From Acidimicrobiia bacterium (GTDB taxonomy: Bacteria; Actinomycetota; Acidimicrobiia; Acidimicrobiales; CAIXPF01): DNA of 64,000 nt. The stretch spans positions 109,468-173,467 of the forward strand of contig CANJRG010000008.1 in the NCBI GenBank assembly GCA_947476745.1. Reading direction: 5' to 3'. How positions within the stretch are numbered: the stretch's first letter is position 1; every line of letters begins with the position of its first letter. The position numbers and the translations under genes are program-made. Positions 1 through 8,817 of the stretch are shown piece by piece. Under the pieces are notes generated by a model. That model saw nothing but the letters and a program-made list of their open reading frames with translations, was not told the origin of the DNA and ran no database searches.

Positions 1-480
1 CGGCAATGGCGGGTGGTCGATGATGTGCACGACCGAGGCGTCAGTACTCGCCCCGGCCAGCCCTGCGCCCTCGGCCAGCACCAGAGCGCGCACCAGCGAC
101 GGGCGGGCACCGGCGAGCAACAACCCGACGTAGGCACCGAGCCCCCAGCCGGCCACCACGACCGGGCCGAGGTAGGCGAGAGCGGCGTCGGCGTCGGCCA
201 GGAGCAGCTCGGGGCTGTACCCGCCGCCGACCGGCCGGCTCGACGCGCCGTGCCCGGTGAAGTCCAGCCCCCAGACCGGTCCGGGCCAGGCCTCGAACCC
301 CAGCGGGCCCGGCTCGACCGCCCGGCCGCCGAGGGCGTGCAGGCGCAGCAACGGCACTGCGTCCGCGGACGCGCCTCCCCGGGCCTCGGACGCAGCCGGT
401 GCGACGGGGCCGCTCTGCAGCCGGTGCAGCGCCAACTCGACCCGGTGCCGGCTGAGTCGAACCGTGGCGGGCGCCGTCAT
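1..480 (-). CDS. alpha/beta-hydrolase-like protein, C-terminus cut by window edge
   Basis: The first 160 codons run from an ATG at 480 to position 1 without a stop, so the C-terminal part lies outside the window. The protein shows an alpha/beta-hydrolase layout: a strand ending in LRLHALGG, then GLDFTGHGASSRP, then the nucleophile-elbow strand VVVAGWGLGAYVGLLLAGAR. The elbow reads G-W-G-L-G, so the usual serine of GxSxG is glycine; catalysis by the standard triad is not expected unless the family works differently. An in-frame GTG at 540 could add 20 residues made largely of LVG repeats encoded by the adjacent 9-bp tandem repeat; I prefer the ATG. Substrate unknown. Confidence 0.7.
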   Translation of the reverse strand, partial: MTAPATVRLSRHRVELALHRLQSGPVAPAASEARGGASADAVPLLRLHALGGRAVEPGPLGFEAWPGPVWGLDFTGHGASSRPVGGGYSPELLLADADAALAYLGPVVVAGWGLGAYVGLLLAGARPSLVRALVLAEGAGLAGASTDASVVHIIDHPPLP

Positions 481-483
481 CGG

Positions 484-519
484 CCCGACCAACCCGACCA
501 ACCCGACCAACCCGACCAA
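484..519. repeat. 9-bp tandem repeat, four copies
   Basis: Four exact copies of CCCGACCAA, ending 3 bp before the ATG of the minus-strand hydrolase-like gene. On that strand the unit is TTGGTCGGG and would encode LVG in frame if translation began upstream. The rest of the gap to prfC (520-774) shows only a weak TATACA box at 735-740 ahead of prfC and no other gene. Confidence 0.9.
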
Positions 520-774
520 CCGGCCCGGCCGATACCCCACACGCACTGCCGACCACCGCCGGCATGGGACGTTCCTCGTTTCCTTCGACCGATACCCGCG
601 TGCACCGACATCGCTGCCCCTAACCTGTCCTGCGGCCGACCCGGGGCCGACGACCTTCGGTCGCCGTCGCCTGTGGTTCGATCCCCAGCATGGCCCAAAC
701 TCGGCCGGGACCACCCGCTGCGGTGGGCCGGGGCTATACAGGCAACCTCGACCGATCGCTCAGGGAGGAAACAG

Positions 775-2361
775 ATGGACGTGTTGAGCGAGGCCAACCG
801 ACGACGGACCTTCGCCATCATCTCCCACCCCGACGCCGGCAAGACCACCCTGACCGAGAAGTTCCTGCTCTACGGCGGCGCCCTGGTCGGTGCCGGGTCG
901 GTCAAGGCCCGCGACGGGCGACGGGCCGCGACGTCGGACTGGATGGAGCTCGAGCAGAAGCGCGGCATCTCCATCACCTCGACCGCCCTGCAGTTCCCCT
1001 ACCGCGGCTGCGCCGTCAACCTGCTCGACACCCCCGGTCACCGCGACTTCTCCGAGGACACCTACCGGGTGCTCGCCGCCTGCGACGCCGCGGTGATGGT
1101 GCTGGATTCGGCCAAGGGCATCGAACCACAGACGCTGAAGCTGTTCGAGGTGTGCCGGGAGCGGCGGCTACCACTACTGACCTTCTTCAACAAGTGGGAC
1201 CGCCCCGGGCGCGACACCCTCGAACTGCTCGACGAGGTGGAGAAGCTGCTGGGGTTGCCCGCAGTGCCGGTGACCTGGCCGGTCGGTTTCGCCGGCGACT
1301 TCCGAGGGGTCATCGACCGCCGCGACGGCAGCTACACCCGATACACCCGCGTCGCCCGCGGCTCCCAGGTTGCCCCCGAGGAGCTGATCGACCCCGACCG
1401 CGCAGCCTCCGAGGAGGGCCTCGCCTGGGAAACCGCTCAGGACGAGCTCGAGCTGCTGTCGGAGGTCGGTGCTGACCTCGACCCCAAGGCGTTCCTGGCC
1501 AACGAGTCGACCCCTGCCTTCTTCGGCTCGGCCCTGACCAATTTCGGCGTCGGCAAGCTGCTCGACTCAGTGATCGAGTTGGTGCCGCCACCGGAGGCCC
1601 GCGTCGACATCGACGGGCAACGACGACCGCTCGACGCCGCGTTCTCCGGCTTCGTGTTCAAGGTCCAGGCCAACATGGACCCCTCCCACCGCGACCGCAT
1701 CGCCTTCATCCGGGTCTGCTCGGGCCGTTTCGAGCGGGGCATGATCGTCACCCACGGCCGGAGCGGCAAGCCGTTCAACACCAAGTACGCCGCCACCCTC
1801 TTCGGCCAGGAACGCGAGACGGTCGAGGAGGCCTACCCCGGCGACGTGGTGGGCCTGGTGAACGCCACCGACGTCCGGGTCGGCGACTCGCTGTTCGACC
1901 CGACCCATGCCCCGGTGACCTTCCCGCCGATCCCCAGCTTCGCCCCCGAGTTCTTCATGGCCGCCCGAGTGCGCGACACCGGACGGTTCAAGCAGTTCCG
2001 CCGGGGCATCGCGCAGCTCGACGAGGAAGGCGTCGTGCAGGTGCTGCGCGACCCCGAGTTCGGCGACCAGGCCCCGGTGCTCGCCGCGGTCGGCCGCCTG
2101 CAGTTCGAGGTCGCGACCTACCGGCTCGAGAACGAGTTCGGGGCACCGACGGACCTGTCGCCCACCAACTACAAAGTGGCCCGACGCACCGACGAGACAT
2201 CCGAACCGGCGCTGCGGCGCATGCGCGGCGTCACCGTGCTGCGACGGGCCGACGGCAGCCGCCTGGCGTTGTTCGAGTCGCCCTACTGGCTCGAGCGGGT
2301 CGAGTCGGAGAACCCCGAGCTCACCCTCGACCGCCTCGTCGCCGAGGGCATGGCGGGCTGA
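775..2361 (+). CDS. prfC: peptide chain release factor 3 (RF3)
   Basis: A translational GTPase that removes RF1/RF2 from the ribosome after termination. The 528-residue product is the normal RF3 length. Visible G motifs: HPDAGKTT (18-25), DTPGH (85-89) and NKWD (139-142, where many homologues have NKLD), followed by a class 3 domain with PTNYKVARRTDE near the C-terminus. The ATG at 775 is fixed by a strong ribosome-binding site GGGAGGAA six bases upstream; the open frame extends much further upstream only because stops are rare at this GC. It stands alone and converges on the MFS gene with a 32-bp gap, so it is probably monocistronic. Confidence 0.95.
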   Translation: MDVLSEANRRRTFAIISHPDAGKTTLTEKFLLYGGALVGAGSVKARDGRRAATSDWMELEQKRGISITSTALQFPYRGCAVNLLDTPGHRDFSEDTYRVLAACDAAVMVLDSAKGIEPQTLKLFEVCRERRLPLLTFFNKWDRPGRDTLELLDEVEKLLGLPAVPVTWPVGFAGDFRGVIDRRDGSYTRYTRVARGSQVAPEELIDPDRAASEEGLAWETAQDELELLSEVGADLDPKAFLANESTPAFFGSALTNFGVGKLLDSVIELVPPPEARVDIDGQRRPLDAAFSGFVFKVQANMDPSHRDRIAFIRVCSGRFERGMIVTHGRSGKPFNTKYAATLFGQERETVEEAYPGDVVGLVNATDVRVGDSLFDPTHAPVTFPPIPSFAPEFFMAARVRDTGRFKQFRRGIAQLDEEGVVQVLRDPEFGDQAPVLAAVGRLQFEVATYRLENEFGAPTDLSPTNYKVARRTDETSEPALRRMRGVTVLRRADGSRLALFESPYWLERVESENPELTLDRLVAEGMAG

Positions 2362-2393
2362 GCCGAACCGTCGGCATCTGCCGGCTTCCGCCG

Positions 2394-3743
2394 TCAGCCG
2401 GCGGTGGCCATCCCGACCGGGCCCAGGCTGCGGGTCCGCAGCACCTGCGCCTCGCGGGTCTCCGCCGACACCAGCGGGCCGGCCAGCGAGAACAACACCA
2501 ACGCCAGACCGCTCGACGCCGCCGCCACCAGGAACGCCAGCTCGTAGCCGGACACGTCGTGCAACACGCCCAGCACCGTGGGGCCCAGGCCGACCCCGAC
2601 GGTCATGATCAGCGAGGACATGCTGTAGATCCGGCTGTACTCGCGCACCCCAAAGGTCTCCGCGAGCAACAACGGCTGCAGCATCAGCAGGTTGCCCACC
2701 GACAGGCCGAAAACGATGCAGGTGACGATCACCGAGGCGGGCGTGGCAGCGAAGGCGAAAGAGGCCAGCGCCGCGCCCTGCACCGCCATCAGCACTGCGG
2801 CGAAGGTCTTGGGGGGAACCCGGGTCACCAGCAGGCCACCGGCGAGACGGCCGATCACCGAGGAGGCGGCGACCATGGTCACCGACGCCGCGGCCAGGCT
2901 GTCGACCCGTTCGCTGACCAGCTTCACCTGCTGGCTCAACCCGCCGACCTGGCCCAACATCACGAACAGGTAGGCCGCCGTCATCAGCCAGTAGAAGCGG
3001 GTCGCCCGAGCCTCGGCGAAGCTGAGCCCTGGCATCACCATCGCCGGCTTGGTCCCCACGGCTGCGCCGGCCGCCACCGGGGGCGGCGGGTCGCCGTCGG
3101 GGTACTGGTTTTCACCCGCAGGCGAGGACCTCACCAGCAGCAACGTCACCGGCAGGCCGATCGCCACCCAGATGACCGCCAGCCACGGCGAGACCGGCCC
3201 CATGTGGTTACGGGCGATCAAGGCGGCCACGAACGGCGTGATGGCGATCCCGCCCATCGACAGCCCGGTGGAGGCCACCGACAGGGCGACGGACCGGCGC
3301 CGCACGAACCAGCGGGCCACCGTGGTGGTCGCCGGAACCAGGCCCGACAGGGCGAACCCGGCACCGAAGACGACATCGGCCGCAAACATCTGCCACGGCT
3401 CGTGGACCTGGCCCAGCATCGCCAGGCCCACCGGGCCGAGCACCAGGCCGGCCACGATCACCTTGCGCACGTCCACCCGGAGCAGCAGGCCGGAGATGGC
3501 GTAACCGAACAGGCCCGACGCCACGAAGAAGGTCGCGGTGGCGGCGCTGGCCAGGCCGGTCGACCAACCCCGCTCGACCACCAGTGCCCGCAGGTACACG
3601 CCCTGGCCGTAGAAGCCGAACCCCGAGGACACCATCAGCACGATGAACAGTCCGGCGATGACCCGCCAGCCGGTGAACGGCACGCTGGGCGGGGCGGCGA
3701 CGGTCGTTCCCGGTTCCGGCGTCGTGCTCGGCTCGGTGTCCAT
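2394..3743 (-). CDS. MFS transporter, monocarboxylate/OFA-like
   Basis: A 449-residue integral membrane protein with about 12 hydrophobic segments and a central cytoplasmic loop near residue 220 (PDGDPPPP). The first helix WRVIAGLFIVLMVSSGFGFYG and the GRLAGGLL segment after helix 7 resemble the YcxA/oxalate-formate/monocarboxylate branch of the major facilitator superfamily. The start at MDTEPSTT is chosen because GGAGGGGGAACG lies just before it; the open frame continues 25 codons upstream without a ribosome-binding site. Substrate cannot be read from sequence; small organic acids are typical of this branch. Confidence 0.85.
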   Translation of the reverse strand: MDTEPSTTPEPGTTVAAPPSVPFTGWRVIAGLFIVLMVSSGFGFYGQGVYLRALVVERGWSTGLASAATATFFVASGLFGYAISGLLLRVDVRKVIVAGLVLGPVGLAMLGQVHEPWQMFAADVVFGAGFALSGLVPATTTVARWFVRRRSVALSVASTGLSMGGIAITPFVAALIARNHMGPVSPWLAVIWVAIGLPVTLLLVRSSPAGENQYPDGDPPPPVAAGAAVGTKPAMVMPGLSFAEARATRFYWLMTAAYLFVMLGQVGGLSQQVKLVSERVDSLAAASVTMVAASSVIGRLAGGLLVTRVPPKTFAAVLMAVQGAALASFAFAATPASVIVTCIVFGLSVGNLLMLQPLLLAETFGVREYSRIYSMSSLIMTVGVGLGPTVLGVLHDVSGYELAFLVAAASSGLALVLFSLAGPLVSAETREAQVLRTRSLGPVGMATAG

Positions 3744-3886
3744 CGTTCCCCCTCCGTCGGCCGTGGCGACCGGGCCAGAGCCTACGGCCGGGCTGCGCTC
3801 GCATCGCAAGTAACGCACCGCAGCCCGATCGCCCCAGGCCTACCCCGGGCCTGCCGGGTTCCACCCGGGTCCTGCAGGAGCACCTC

Positions 3887-4870
3887 GTGCACTACGTTGC
3901 GGCCATGGGACCACTCCATCTGCACGAACGCTCCTACCCCAAGGGGCTGGTCGAGGTGGCTGACGGCTGCTTCGCCTACCTGCAACCCGACGGCGGCTGG
4001 TGCCTGTCCAACGCCGGCCTGCTGCGCGGTCAGGGCGCCTCGCTACTGGTGGACACCCTGACCGACCTGCCCTCGACCGCCACCATGCTCGAGGCAATGC
4101 GGCCGCTGACCGACACCGCACCCATCCGGACGCTGGCCATCACCCACGGCAACCTCGACCACTACTTCGGCAACCAGCTCGTCGAAGGCGCCGAGATCGT
4201 GGCCAGCAGCGGCACAGCCCACGAGATGGCCACCGGACCGACCCCGCAGACCATGCTCGATCTGCTGGCCGTGCCGGACCCGGTGCTCGGCGGCTACGTC
4301 CGTCACGCCTTCGGTCGCTTCGACTGGTCCGGCATCACCGTGACGCTGCCCACCCGCACCTTCGAGGACCGCCTCACCGTCGACGCCGGCGGCCGGCGGG
4401 CCGAGCTGATCATGGTCGGTCCCGCCCACACCGCCGGCGACACCATCTGCCACCTGCCCGACGAGCGGATCGCCTACACCGGCGACCTGCTGTTCATCTT
4501 CGGCACGCCCATCGTGTGGGCCGGCCCGTTCGCCGGCTGGGTGGACGCCTGCGACCGCCTGCTGGCACTGGACTGCGACGTGTACGTGCCCGGCCACGGT
4601 CCGCTCACCGACCGACGCGGGGTCGAGGGCATCAAGGCCTACCTCGAGTTCGTGTACCGCGAATCCCGGGCCCGTTTCGATGCCGGGCTGTCGGTGCGCG
4701 ACGCCATCTTCGACATCGACCTCGGCGACTACTCCGGATGGGGCGACCACGAACGGTTGGCCATCAACGTCACGGCGGCCTATCGCGAGTTCGACCCGTC
4801 GCAGCCCGAGGCCGGCTTCGTCGAGCTGTTCGGGTTGATGGCACAACTGGCCGCACGCACCGGGAACTGA
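3887..4870 (+). CDS. MBL-fold metallo-hydrolase
   Basis: A 327-residue metallo-beta-lactamase-fold protein. The metal-binding loop reads THGNLDH (H87, N89, D91, H92), so the second histidine of HxHxDH is asparagine. The later ligands are present as GPAHT (H181), the aspartate in YTGDLLF and VPGHGPLT. Start GTG 3887 is supported by AGGAG six bases upstream; the next ATG at 3905 is too far from it. The long C-terminal helix region (VEGIKAYLEFVYRES) resembles SoxH/alkylsulfatase-side members. The likely reaction is hydrolysis of an ester, thioester or lactone, but the N-for-H change makes metal occupancy uncertain. Confidence 0.8.
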   Translation: MHYVAAMGPLHLHERSYPKGLVEVADGCFAYLQPDGGWCLSNAGLLRGQGASLLVDTLTDLPSTATMLEAMRPLTDTAPIRTLAITHGNLDHYFGNQLVEGAEIVASSGTAHEMATGPTPQTMLDLLAVPDPVLGGYVRHAFGRFDWSGITVTLPTRTFEDRLTVDAGGRRAELIMVGPAHTAGDTICHLPDERIAYTGDLLFIFGTPIVWAGPFAGWVDACDRLLALDCDVYVPGHGPLTDRRGVEGIKAYLEFVYRESRARFDAGLSVRDAIFDIDLGDYSGWGDHERLAINVTAAYREFDPSQPEAGFVELFGLMAQLAARTGN

Positions 4871-5046
4871 CCACGCAGGACGTTGCAGGACCGTGACAGG
4901 GCCGTTGTAGCACCGCGATCCGGGCGGCCGACCGCCGGCGAGTGAGCGGTCCCGAAGGCTCGTCGTGACCGTCGACGCGGACCGTTCGCGGGCGCGGGAT
5001 CACCGGGCAGTGGCGAAACCCCTCTCCGGCCAAACATGATGGGGCG

Positions 5047-6060
5047 GTGAAGACCCGCAAGCTCAGCACCGTCGACGGCTTCGTGCTGATCGATCTCGAC
5101 ACTGCCCCCGGTTCGGTCGGGATCGTCCGCTCCGCACCGAAGATCCTCGTCAGCGGCGCCGAGATGCTGGCCCGCTCCGTCACCTACACGTTCGCGGCGT
5201 TCGGGATCAAGGCCAGCGGCGCCTCGGCCGGGGTCAATGCCAAGCCCGAGGACCGGGCCGCCGCGGTCACCGCGTTCGCCGAGGAGGTGGCGTCGTTCGA
5301 CCCGCCGGTCCTGCTCGACCCGGCCAAGGGTATCGACCCGGACAATCTCGCCGTCCTCACCGCCAAGGACCCGCGCAGCGCCGCCCTGCGCGAAGTAAAC
5401 GACGGCGTCTCCGGCGCCGACGAGCTGCTGGCCGGCGGCGCCTTGGCCGCCGCCGCGGCGGTGCACGGTCCCCTCACCGGGGCCCGCATCGTGATCGAGG
5501 GGTTCGGGCCCGTCGGGCTGTCGCTGGCCCGCCAGGCCGTCGCCTCCGGCGCCACCGTGGTGGCGGTGGCGACCACCGCCGGCACCGCCCTCGAGCCGTC
5601 CGGGTTCGACCCGGTGGCGCTCGCCGAGGCGTGGATGACCCAGGGTGAGGCCATGGCCAAGTCCATCGGCTCGGCCCAGAAGCCGGCCTGGGCAGCGTGG
5701 GGCGCCGACGCCGATGTGGTGTTCTGCGGCTCGAAGACCGGGGCGATGACCCACGAGGGTGCAGCGTTGCTGAAGGCCCGCACCGTCGTTCCCATCGGCC
5801 CGGTGCCGGTGACGACCAAGGCCGTGGCGGTCATGGGCCGCAACGGCGTGACCTACGTACCGGACTTCGTATCCCTCGCCGCGCCGCTGCTGGCCGGGGT
5901 CGGCACGCTCGAGTCGGCCGAGTGCATCGGCAAGATCACCGAGCTGATCGCTGAGTGCGCCGGGTCGCCCGAAGGGCTGTTCCTGGCCTCCTGCGCCCGG
6001 GCCGAGTCGTTCCTGCGCACCTGGCAGGAGTCGATTCCCTTCGGCCGCCCACTGGCCTGA
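5047..6060 (+). CDS. Glu/Leu/Phe/Val dehydrogenase-like protein lacking catalytic lysines
   Basis: A 337-residue protein with the two-domain plan of amino-acid dehydrogenases. The C-terminal half has a clear dinucleotide-binding fold: GARIVIEGFGPVG with GxGxxG at 152-157, then the strand TVVAVATTAGT. The N-terminal half aligns with the dehydrogenase substrate domain, but MTYK of the family reads VTYT (45-48) and GGxKGG reads SGASAG (57-62), so both active-site lysines are absent. It is also about 90 residues shorter than glutamate dehydrogenases. It may bind NAD(P) without oxidising amino acids. Start GTG 5047 has no strong ribosome-binding site. A stem-loop follows the gene. Confidence 0.75.
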   Translation: MKTRKLSTVDGFVLIDLDTAPGSVGIVRSAPKILVSGAEMLARSVTYTFAAFGIKASGASAGVNAKPEDRAAAVTAFAEEVASFDPPVLLDPAKGIDPDNLAVLTAKDPRSAALREVNDGVSGADELLAGGALAAAAAVHGPLTGARIVIEGFGPVGLSLARQAVASGATVVAVATTAGTALEPSGFDPVALAEAWMTQGEAMAKSIGSAQKPAWAAWGADADVVFCGSKTGAMTHEGAALLKARTVVPIGPVPVTTKAVAVMGRNGVTYVPDFVSLAAPLLAGVGTLESAECIGKITELIAECAGSPEGLFLASCARAESFLRTWQESIPFGRPLA

Positions 6061-6098
6061 CCCGGCGACGACGCACCGCCGGAGACAGCGCACCGCCG

Positions 6099-6132
6099 GA
6101 GCGTCGGCCGCACCGATCGGGCTCCGACGCTC
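6099..6132 (+). terminator. possible intrinsic-type stem-loop
   Basis: Nine-bp perfect arms GAGCGTCGG (6099-6107) and CCGACGCTC (6124-6132) with a 16-nt loop, 38 bp after the dehydrogenase-like gene and 42 bp before the acyl-CoA ligase start. There is no T tract, as is common in high-GC actinobacteria, so function is inferred. Confidence 0.4.
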
Positions 6133-6174
6133 GGGCCCTAGCGGTAGGTGCCGCCCGCAGGAGAAGATGGACTC

Positions 6175-7998
6175 ATGAACGCTGTTTCGGTCGATGAGAT
6201 CCACGCCGCCGTCGCCGGCGACACCGTCCCCCGCGCCTTCCTGCGCACCGTGCGCGCCCACCCGGCGATCGTCGCTCTGCGGGTCGCAACCGGCACCGAC
6301 GCCGATGCCGACAGCTGGCAGGAGTGGTCCTACCAGGACTTCCACGACCGGACGGCAGCGGTGGCCGGGGGACTCGCTGCGGCCGGGCTGCGCACCGGCG
6401 ACCGGATGATCCTGATGATGCGCAACCGGCCCGAGTTCCACGTGGTCGACCTCGCAGCGCAGTTCCTGCGTGCCACGCCGGTGTCGATCTACAACTCGTC
6501 CTCGCCCGAGGAGATCGACTACCAGGCCGGCCACTGTGGCGCCCGCATCGCCGTGGTCGAGGACGCCGGGTTCCTCGAGCGGCTGTTGTCGGTACGCGAC
6601 CGACTCCCGGCCCTCGAGGCCGTGTACGTGATCGAACCGCCGGCGGACTGCCCGACGGGTGTGCGCAGCCTCACCGAGCTGCTCGACGCGACCCCTGCCG
6701 ACCTCGCCACCCTCGCCGAGGCCACCGAGCCCGCCGACCTCGCCACCTTGATCTACACCTCGGGCACCACCGGGCCTCCCAAGGGCGTGATGATCAGCCA
6801 GTACAACGTCGTGTACACCGCCGAGCAGTTACGCCGGTGCATCGGCATGGCCCCCGAGGAATATCCCGGCCTACGGGTCATCAGCTATCTGCCCATGGCC
6901 CACATCGCCGAGCGGATGAGCAGCTTCTACCTCGGGATGTTGTCGGGCTACACCGTCACCACCTGCCCCGAGCCGACCGCCGTCGCCGCGTACGCCAAGC
7001 AGGTGCACCCGCAGCTCATCTTCGGGGTGCCGCGGGTGTGGGAGAAGATCCATGCCGGGGTCAACGCCGCGCTTGCACTCGACCCGGACAAGAAGCGCAG
7101 CTTCGACGAGGGGGTCGCCGCGGCGCTGCCCATCAAGGAGGCGATGCGCAACGGCACCGCCACCGCGGAACAGGTCGAGGTCTGGGAGTTCCTCGACGCC
7201 GTGGCCTTCTCGCTGGTGCGGGGCCTGATCGGCCTCGACGAGGTCCGCGTCGCCATCAGCGGCGCCGCGCCCATCCCCCGTGAGGTGCTGGAGTGGTTCA
7301 ACGCCATCGGTGTCCCACTGTCGGAGATCTACGGCATGTCGGAGTCGAGCGGCCCGATGACCTGGGACGCCCGCGAGCTGCGGCCAGGCACCGTCGGCCG
7401 GGCCATCCCCGGCTGCGAGGTCCGCCTCGGCGAGGACGGCGAGGTGCTCTGCCGCGGTGGCAACGTGTTCCAGGGTTACTTCGAGGACCCGGCCCGTACC
7501 GCGGACACCATCGTCGACGGCTGGCTGCACTCCGGTGACATCGGCGTGCTCGACGCCGACGGCTACCTCGCCATCGTCGATCGCAAGAAAGAACTGATCA
7601 TCACCGCCGGCGGCAAGAACATCTCGCCCGCCAACCTCGAGGCCGCGCTGAAGACCATCCCCCTCATCGGCCAAGCCGCCGCCATCGGCGACAACCGTCG
7701 GTTCGTGTCCGCGCTGCTGGTGCTCGACCCCGAGCTGGCCCCGGTCTGGGCGGCCCAACACGGCATCGCCTTCACCGATCTGGCCGACCTCGCCGCCAAC
7801 CCCGAGGTGCTCGCCGCGGTGCAGCAGGACGTCGACACGGTCAACGAGCGCTTCGCCTCGGTCGAACAGATCAAGCGGTTCGTCCTGCTCGGCGAGGAGT
7901 GGATGCCCGACTCCGACGTGCTCACCCCCACCTCCAAGCTCAAGCGCCGGGGCGTGCTCGCCCGCTACCAGGACCGCATCGAGGGCATGTACGCCTGA
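6175..7998 (+). CDS. long-chain fatty acyl-CoA ligase (AMP-forming)
   Basis: Activates a fatty acid through an acyl-adenylate and transfers it to CoA. The 607-residue product has the whole ANL set: P-loop LIYTSGTTGPPKG (about 192-204), YGMSESSG, GWLHSGDIG and the hinge DRKKELIITAGGKNISP carrying the C-terminal-domain loop. The length and the ISYLPMAHIAERM motif match the FAA1/FadD15 group, which acts on long chains, rather than the shorter FadD type. The ATG at 6175 follows AGGAG by 11 bases; the ATG at 6167 meets a stop at once. The stop codon lies inside a 15-bp tandem repeat. Confidence 0.92.
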   Translation: MNAVSVDEIHAAVAGDTVPRAFLRTVRAHPAIVALRVATGTDADADSWQEWSYQDFHDRTAAVAGGLAAAGLRTGDRMILMMRNRPEFHVVDLAAQFLRATPVSIYNSSSPEEIDYQAGHCGARIAVVEDAGFLERLLSVRDRLPALEAVYVIEPPADCPTGVRSLTELLDATPADLATLAEATEPADLATLIYTSGTTGPPKGVMISQYNVVYTAEQLRRCIGMAPEEYPGLRVISYLPMAHIAERMSSFYLGMLSGYTVTTCPEPTAVAAYAKQVHPQLIFGVPRVWEKIHAGVNAALALDPDKKRSFDEGVAAALPIKEAMRNGTATAEQVEVWEFLDAVAFSLVRGLIGLDEVRVAISGAAPIPREVLEWFNAIGVPLSEIYGMSESSGPMTWDARELRPGTVGRAIPGCEVRLGEDGEVLCRGGNVFQGYFEDPARTADTIVDGWLHSGDIGVLDADGYLAIVDRKKELIITAGGKNISPANLEAALKTIPLIGQAAAIGDNRRFVSALLVLDPELAPVWAAQHGIAFTDLADLAANPEVLAAVQQDVDTVNERFASVEQIKRFVLLGEEWMPDSDVLTPTSKLKRRGVLARYQDRIEGMYA

Positions 7999-8079
7999 AC
8001 CAGGTACGCCTGAACCAGGTACGCCTGAACAACCGGCACCTGAACAAACGGCACCTGAGCGACGCACACCTGAGCGATG
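7989..8079. repeat. 15-bp repeat array carrying in-frame stops
   Basis: Two exact copies and one partial copy of a 15-bp unit (GTACGCCTGAACCAG) starting at 7989, followed by three degenerate 15-bp copies centred on CACCTGARC. The first copy contains the TGA of the acyl-CoA ligase. Because the period is a multiple of three, every copy repeats a TGA in the same frame, giving six stops 15 nt apart. Confidence 0.85.
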
Positions 8080-8086
8080 CGCGCCG

Positions 8087-8749
8087 TCAGCGCCCGTCCC
8101 CGGTCCGGGTACCACCATCGGGACGGGTGGCCCGGGCGGTCGGGTCGACCCCGGCCACCCGGGCCACCCGGGCCACCCGGGCCACCAGCGCGGTCTGCCC
8201 GGTGCCCTCCTCCCAGTGCAGGACCTCCAACCCCAACCGCTCGGCGAGGTCGCGCAACTCGCCCACCGCCGCCAGGTAAGCCGGGGCCGTATCGAGCGCA
8301 CCCGTCGCACCGGTCGCGTCCCGGCCGACGACGGAGAGCCGGCTGGTGACCACCAGGGCCCCGGGCCGCAGGAGCCGGCCGATGGCGCTCTCGATCAGCG
8401 GGGACCGGAAATGGCCCATGACCAGCAGGTCGTAGGGGCCGGGGCACGACGCCGGCAGGCCGTCGTCGAGATCGGCCTGCACGAGGCGTACCTGGGATCG
8501 CACCCCCGCGGCCGCGGCGGCGCGGGCCACCGCACCGAGCGCGGCGTCGGCAATGTCGACGGCGTCGACCTGCCAGCCCCGCTCGGCCAACCAAACGGCT
8601 TCGGCGCCGCGGCCACAGGCCAGATCGAGGGCCCGGCCGGGCGGCGTCAGAGCCTCGGTAGCGGCGACGAGGATCGCCCGCGGCGCCGGGCGGGCGGCGC
8701 CGGCGCCGGCATGGCGCTCGTTCCAGCGTTGACGATCCTCGCAAGCCAC
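8087..8749 (-). CDS. class I SAM-dependent methyltransferase
   Basis: A 220-residue methyltransferase with motif I LDLACGRG (41-48), the acidic end of strand 2 VDAVDIAD, and the motif around VRLVQADLDDG. It resembles TehB/Methyltransf_25 small-molecule methyltransferases; the acceptor is unknown. The C-terminus holds a run of VAR units encoded by a 9-bp tandem repeat, followed by a basic low-complexity tail, which looks like recent extension of the frame. It is divergent from the epoxide-hydrolase-like gene with 68 bp between starts. Confidence 0.8.
   Translation of the reverse strand: MACEDRQRWNERHAGAGAARPAPRAILVAATEALTPPGRALDLACGRGAEAVWLAERGWQVDAVDIADAALGAVARAAAAAGVRSQVRLVQADLDDGLPASCPGPYDLLVMGHFRSPLIESAIGRLLRPGALVVTSRLSVVGRDATGATGALDTAPAYLAAVGELRDLAERLGLEVLHWEEGTGQTALVARVARVARVAGVDPTARATRPDGGTRTGDGR
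8153..8187. repeat. 9-bp tandem repeat in methyltransferase 3' end
   Basis: Nearly four copies of GGCCACCCG. Read on the minus strand it encodes consecutive VAR tripeptides near the C-terminus of the methyltransferase, so copy-number change would alter protein length without shifting frame. Confidence 0.9.
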
Positions 8750-8817
8750 GGGCGGGCCGAACCCTTCGTCGGGCGTAGTAGAACGATCCCACGCTACCGA
8801 CGAGACCTGGGAGCATC

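Noticed and set aside
775..2361. Longer RF3 with a start near position 13
   Set aside because: The extra 254 residues are non-conserved, cover the opposite-strand hydrolase gene, and a strong ribosome-binding site precedes the ATG at 775.
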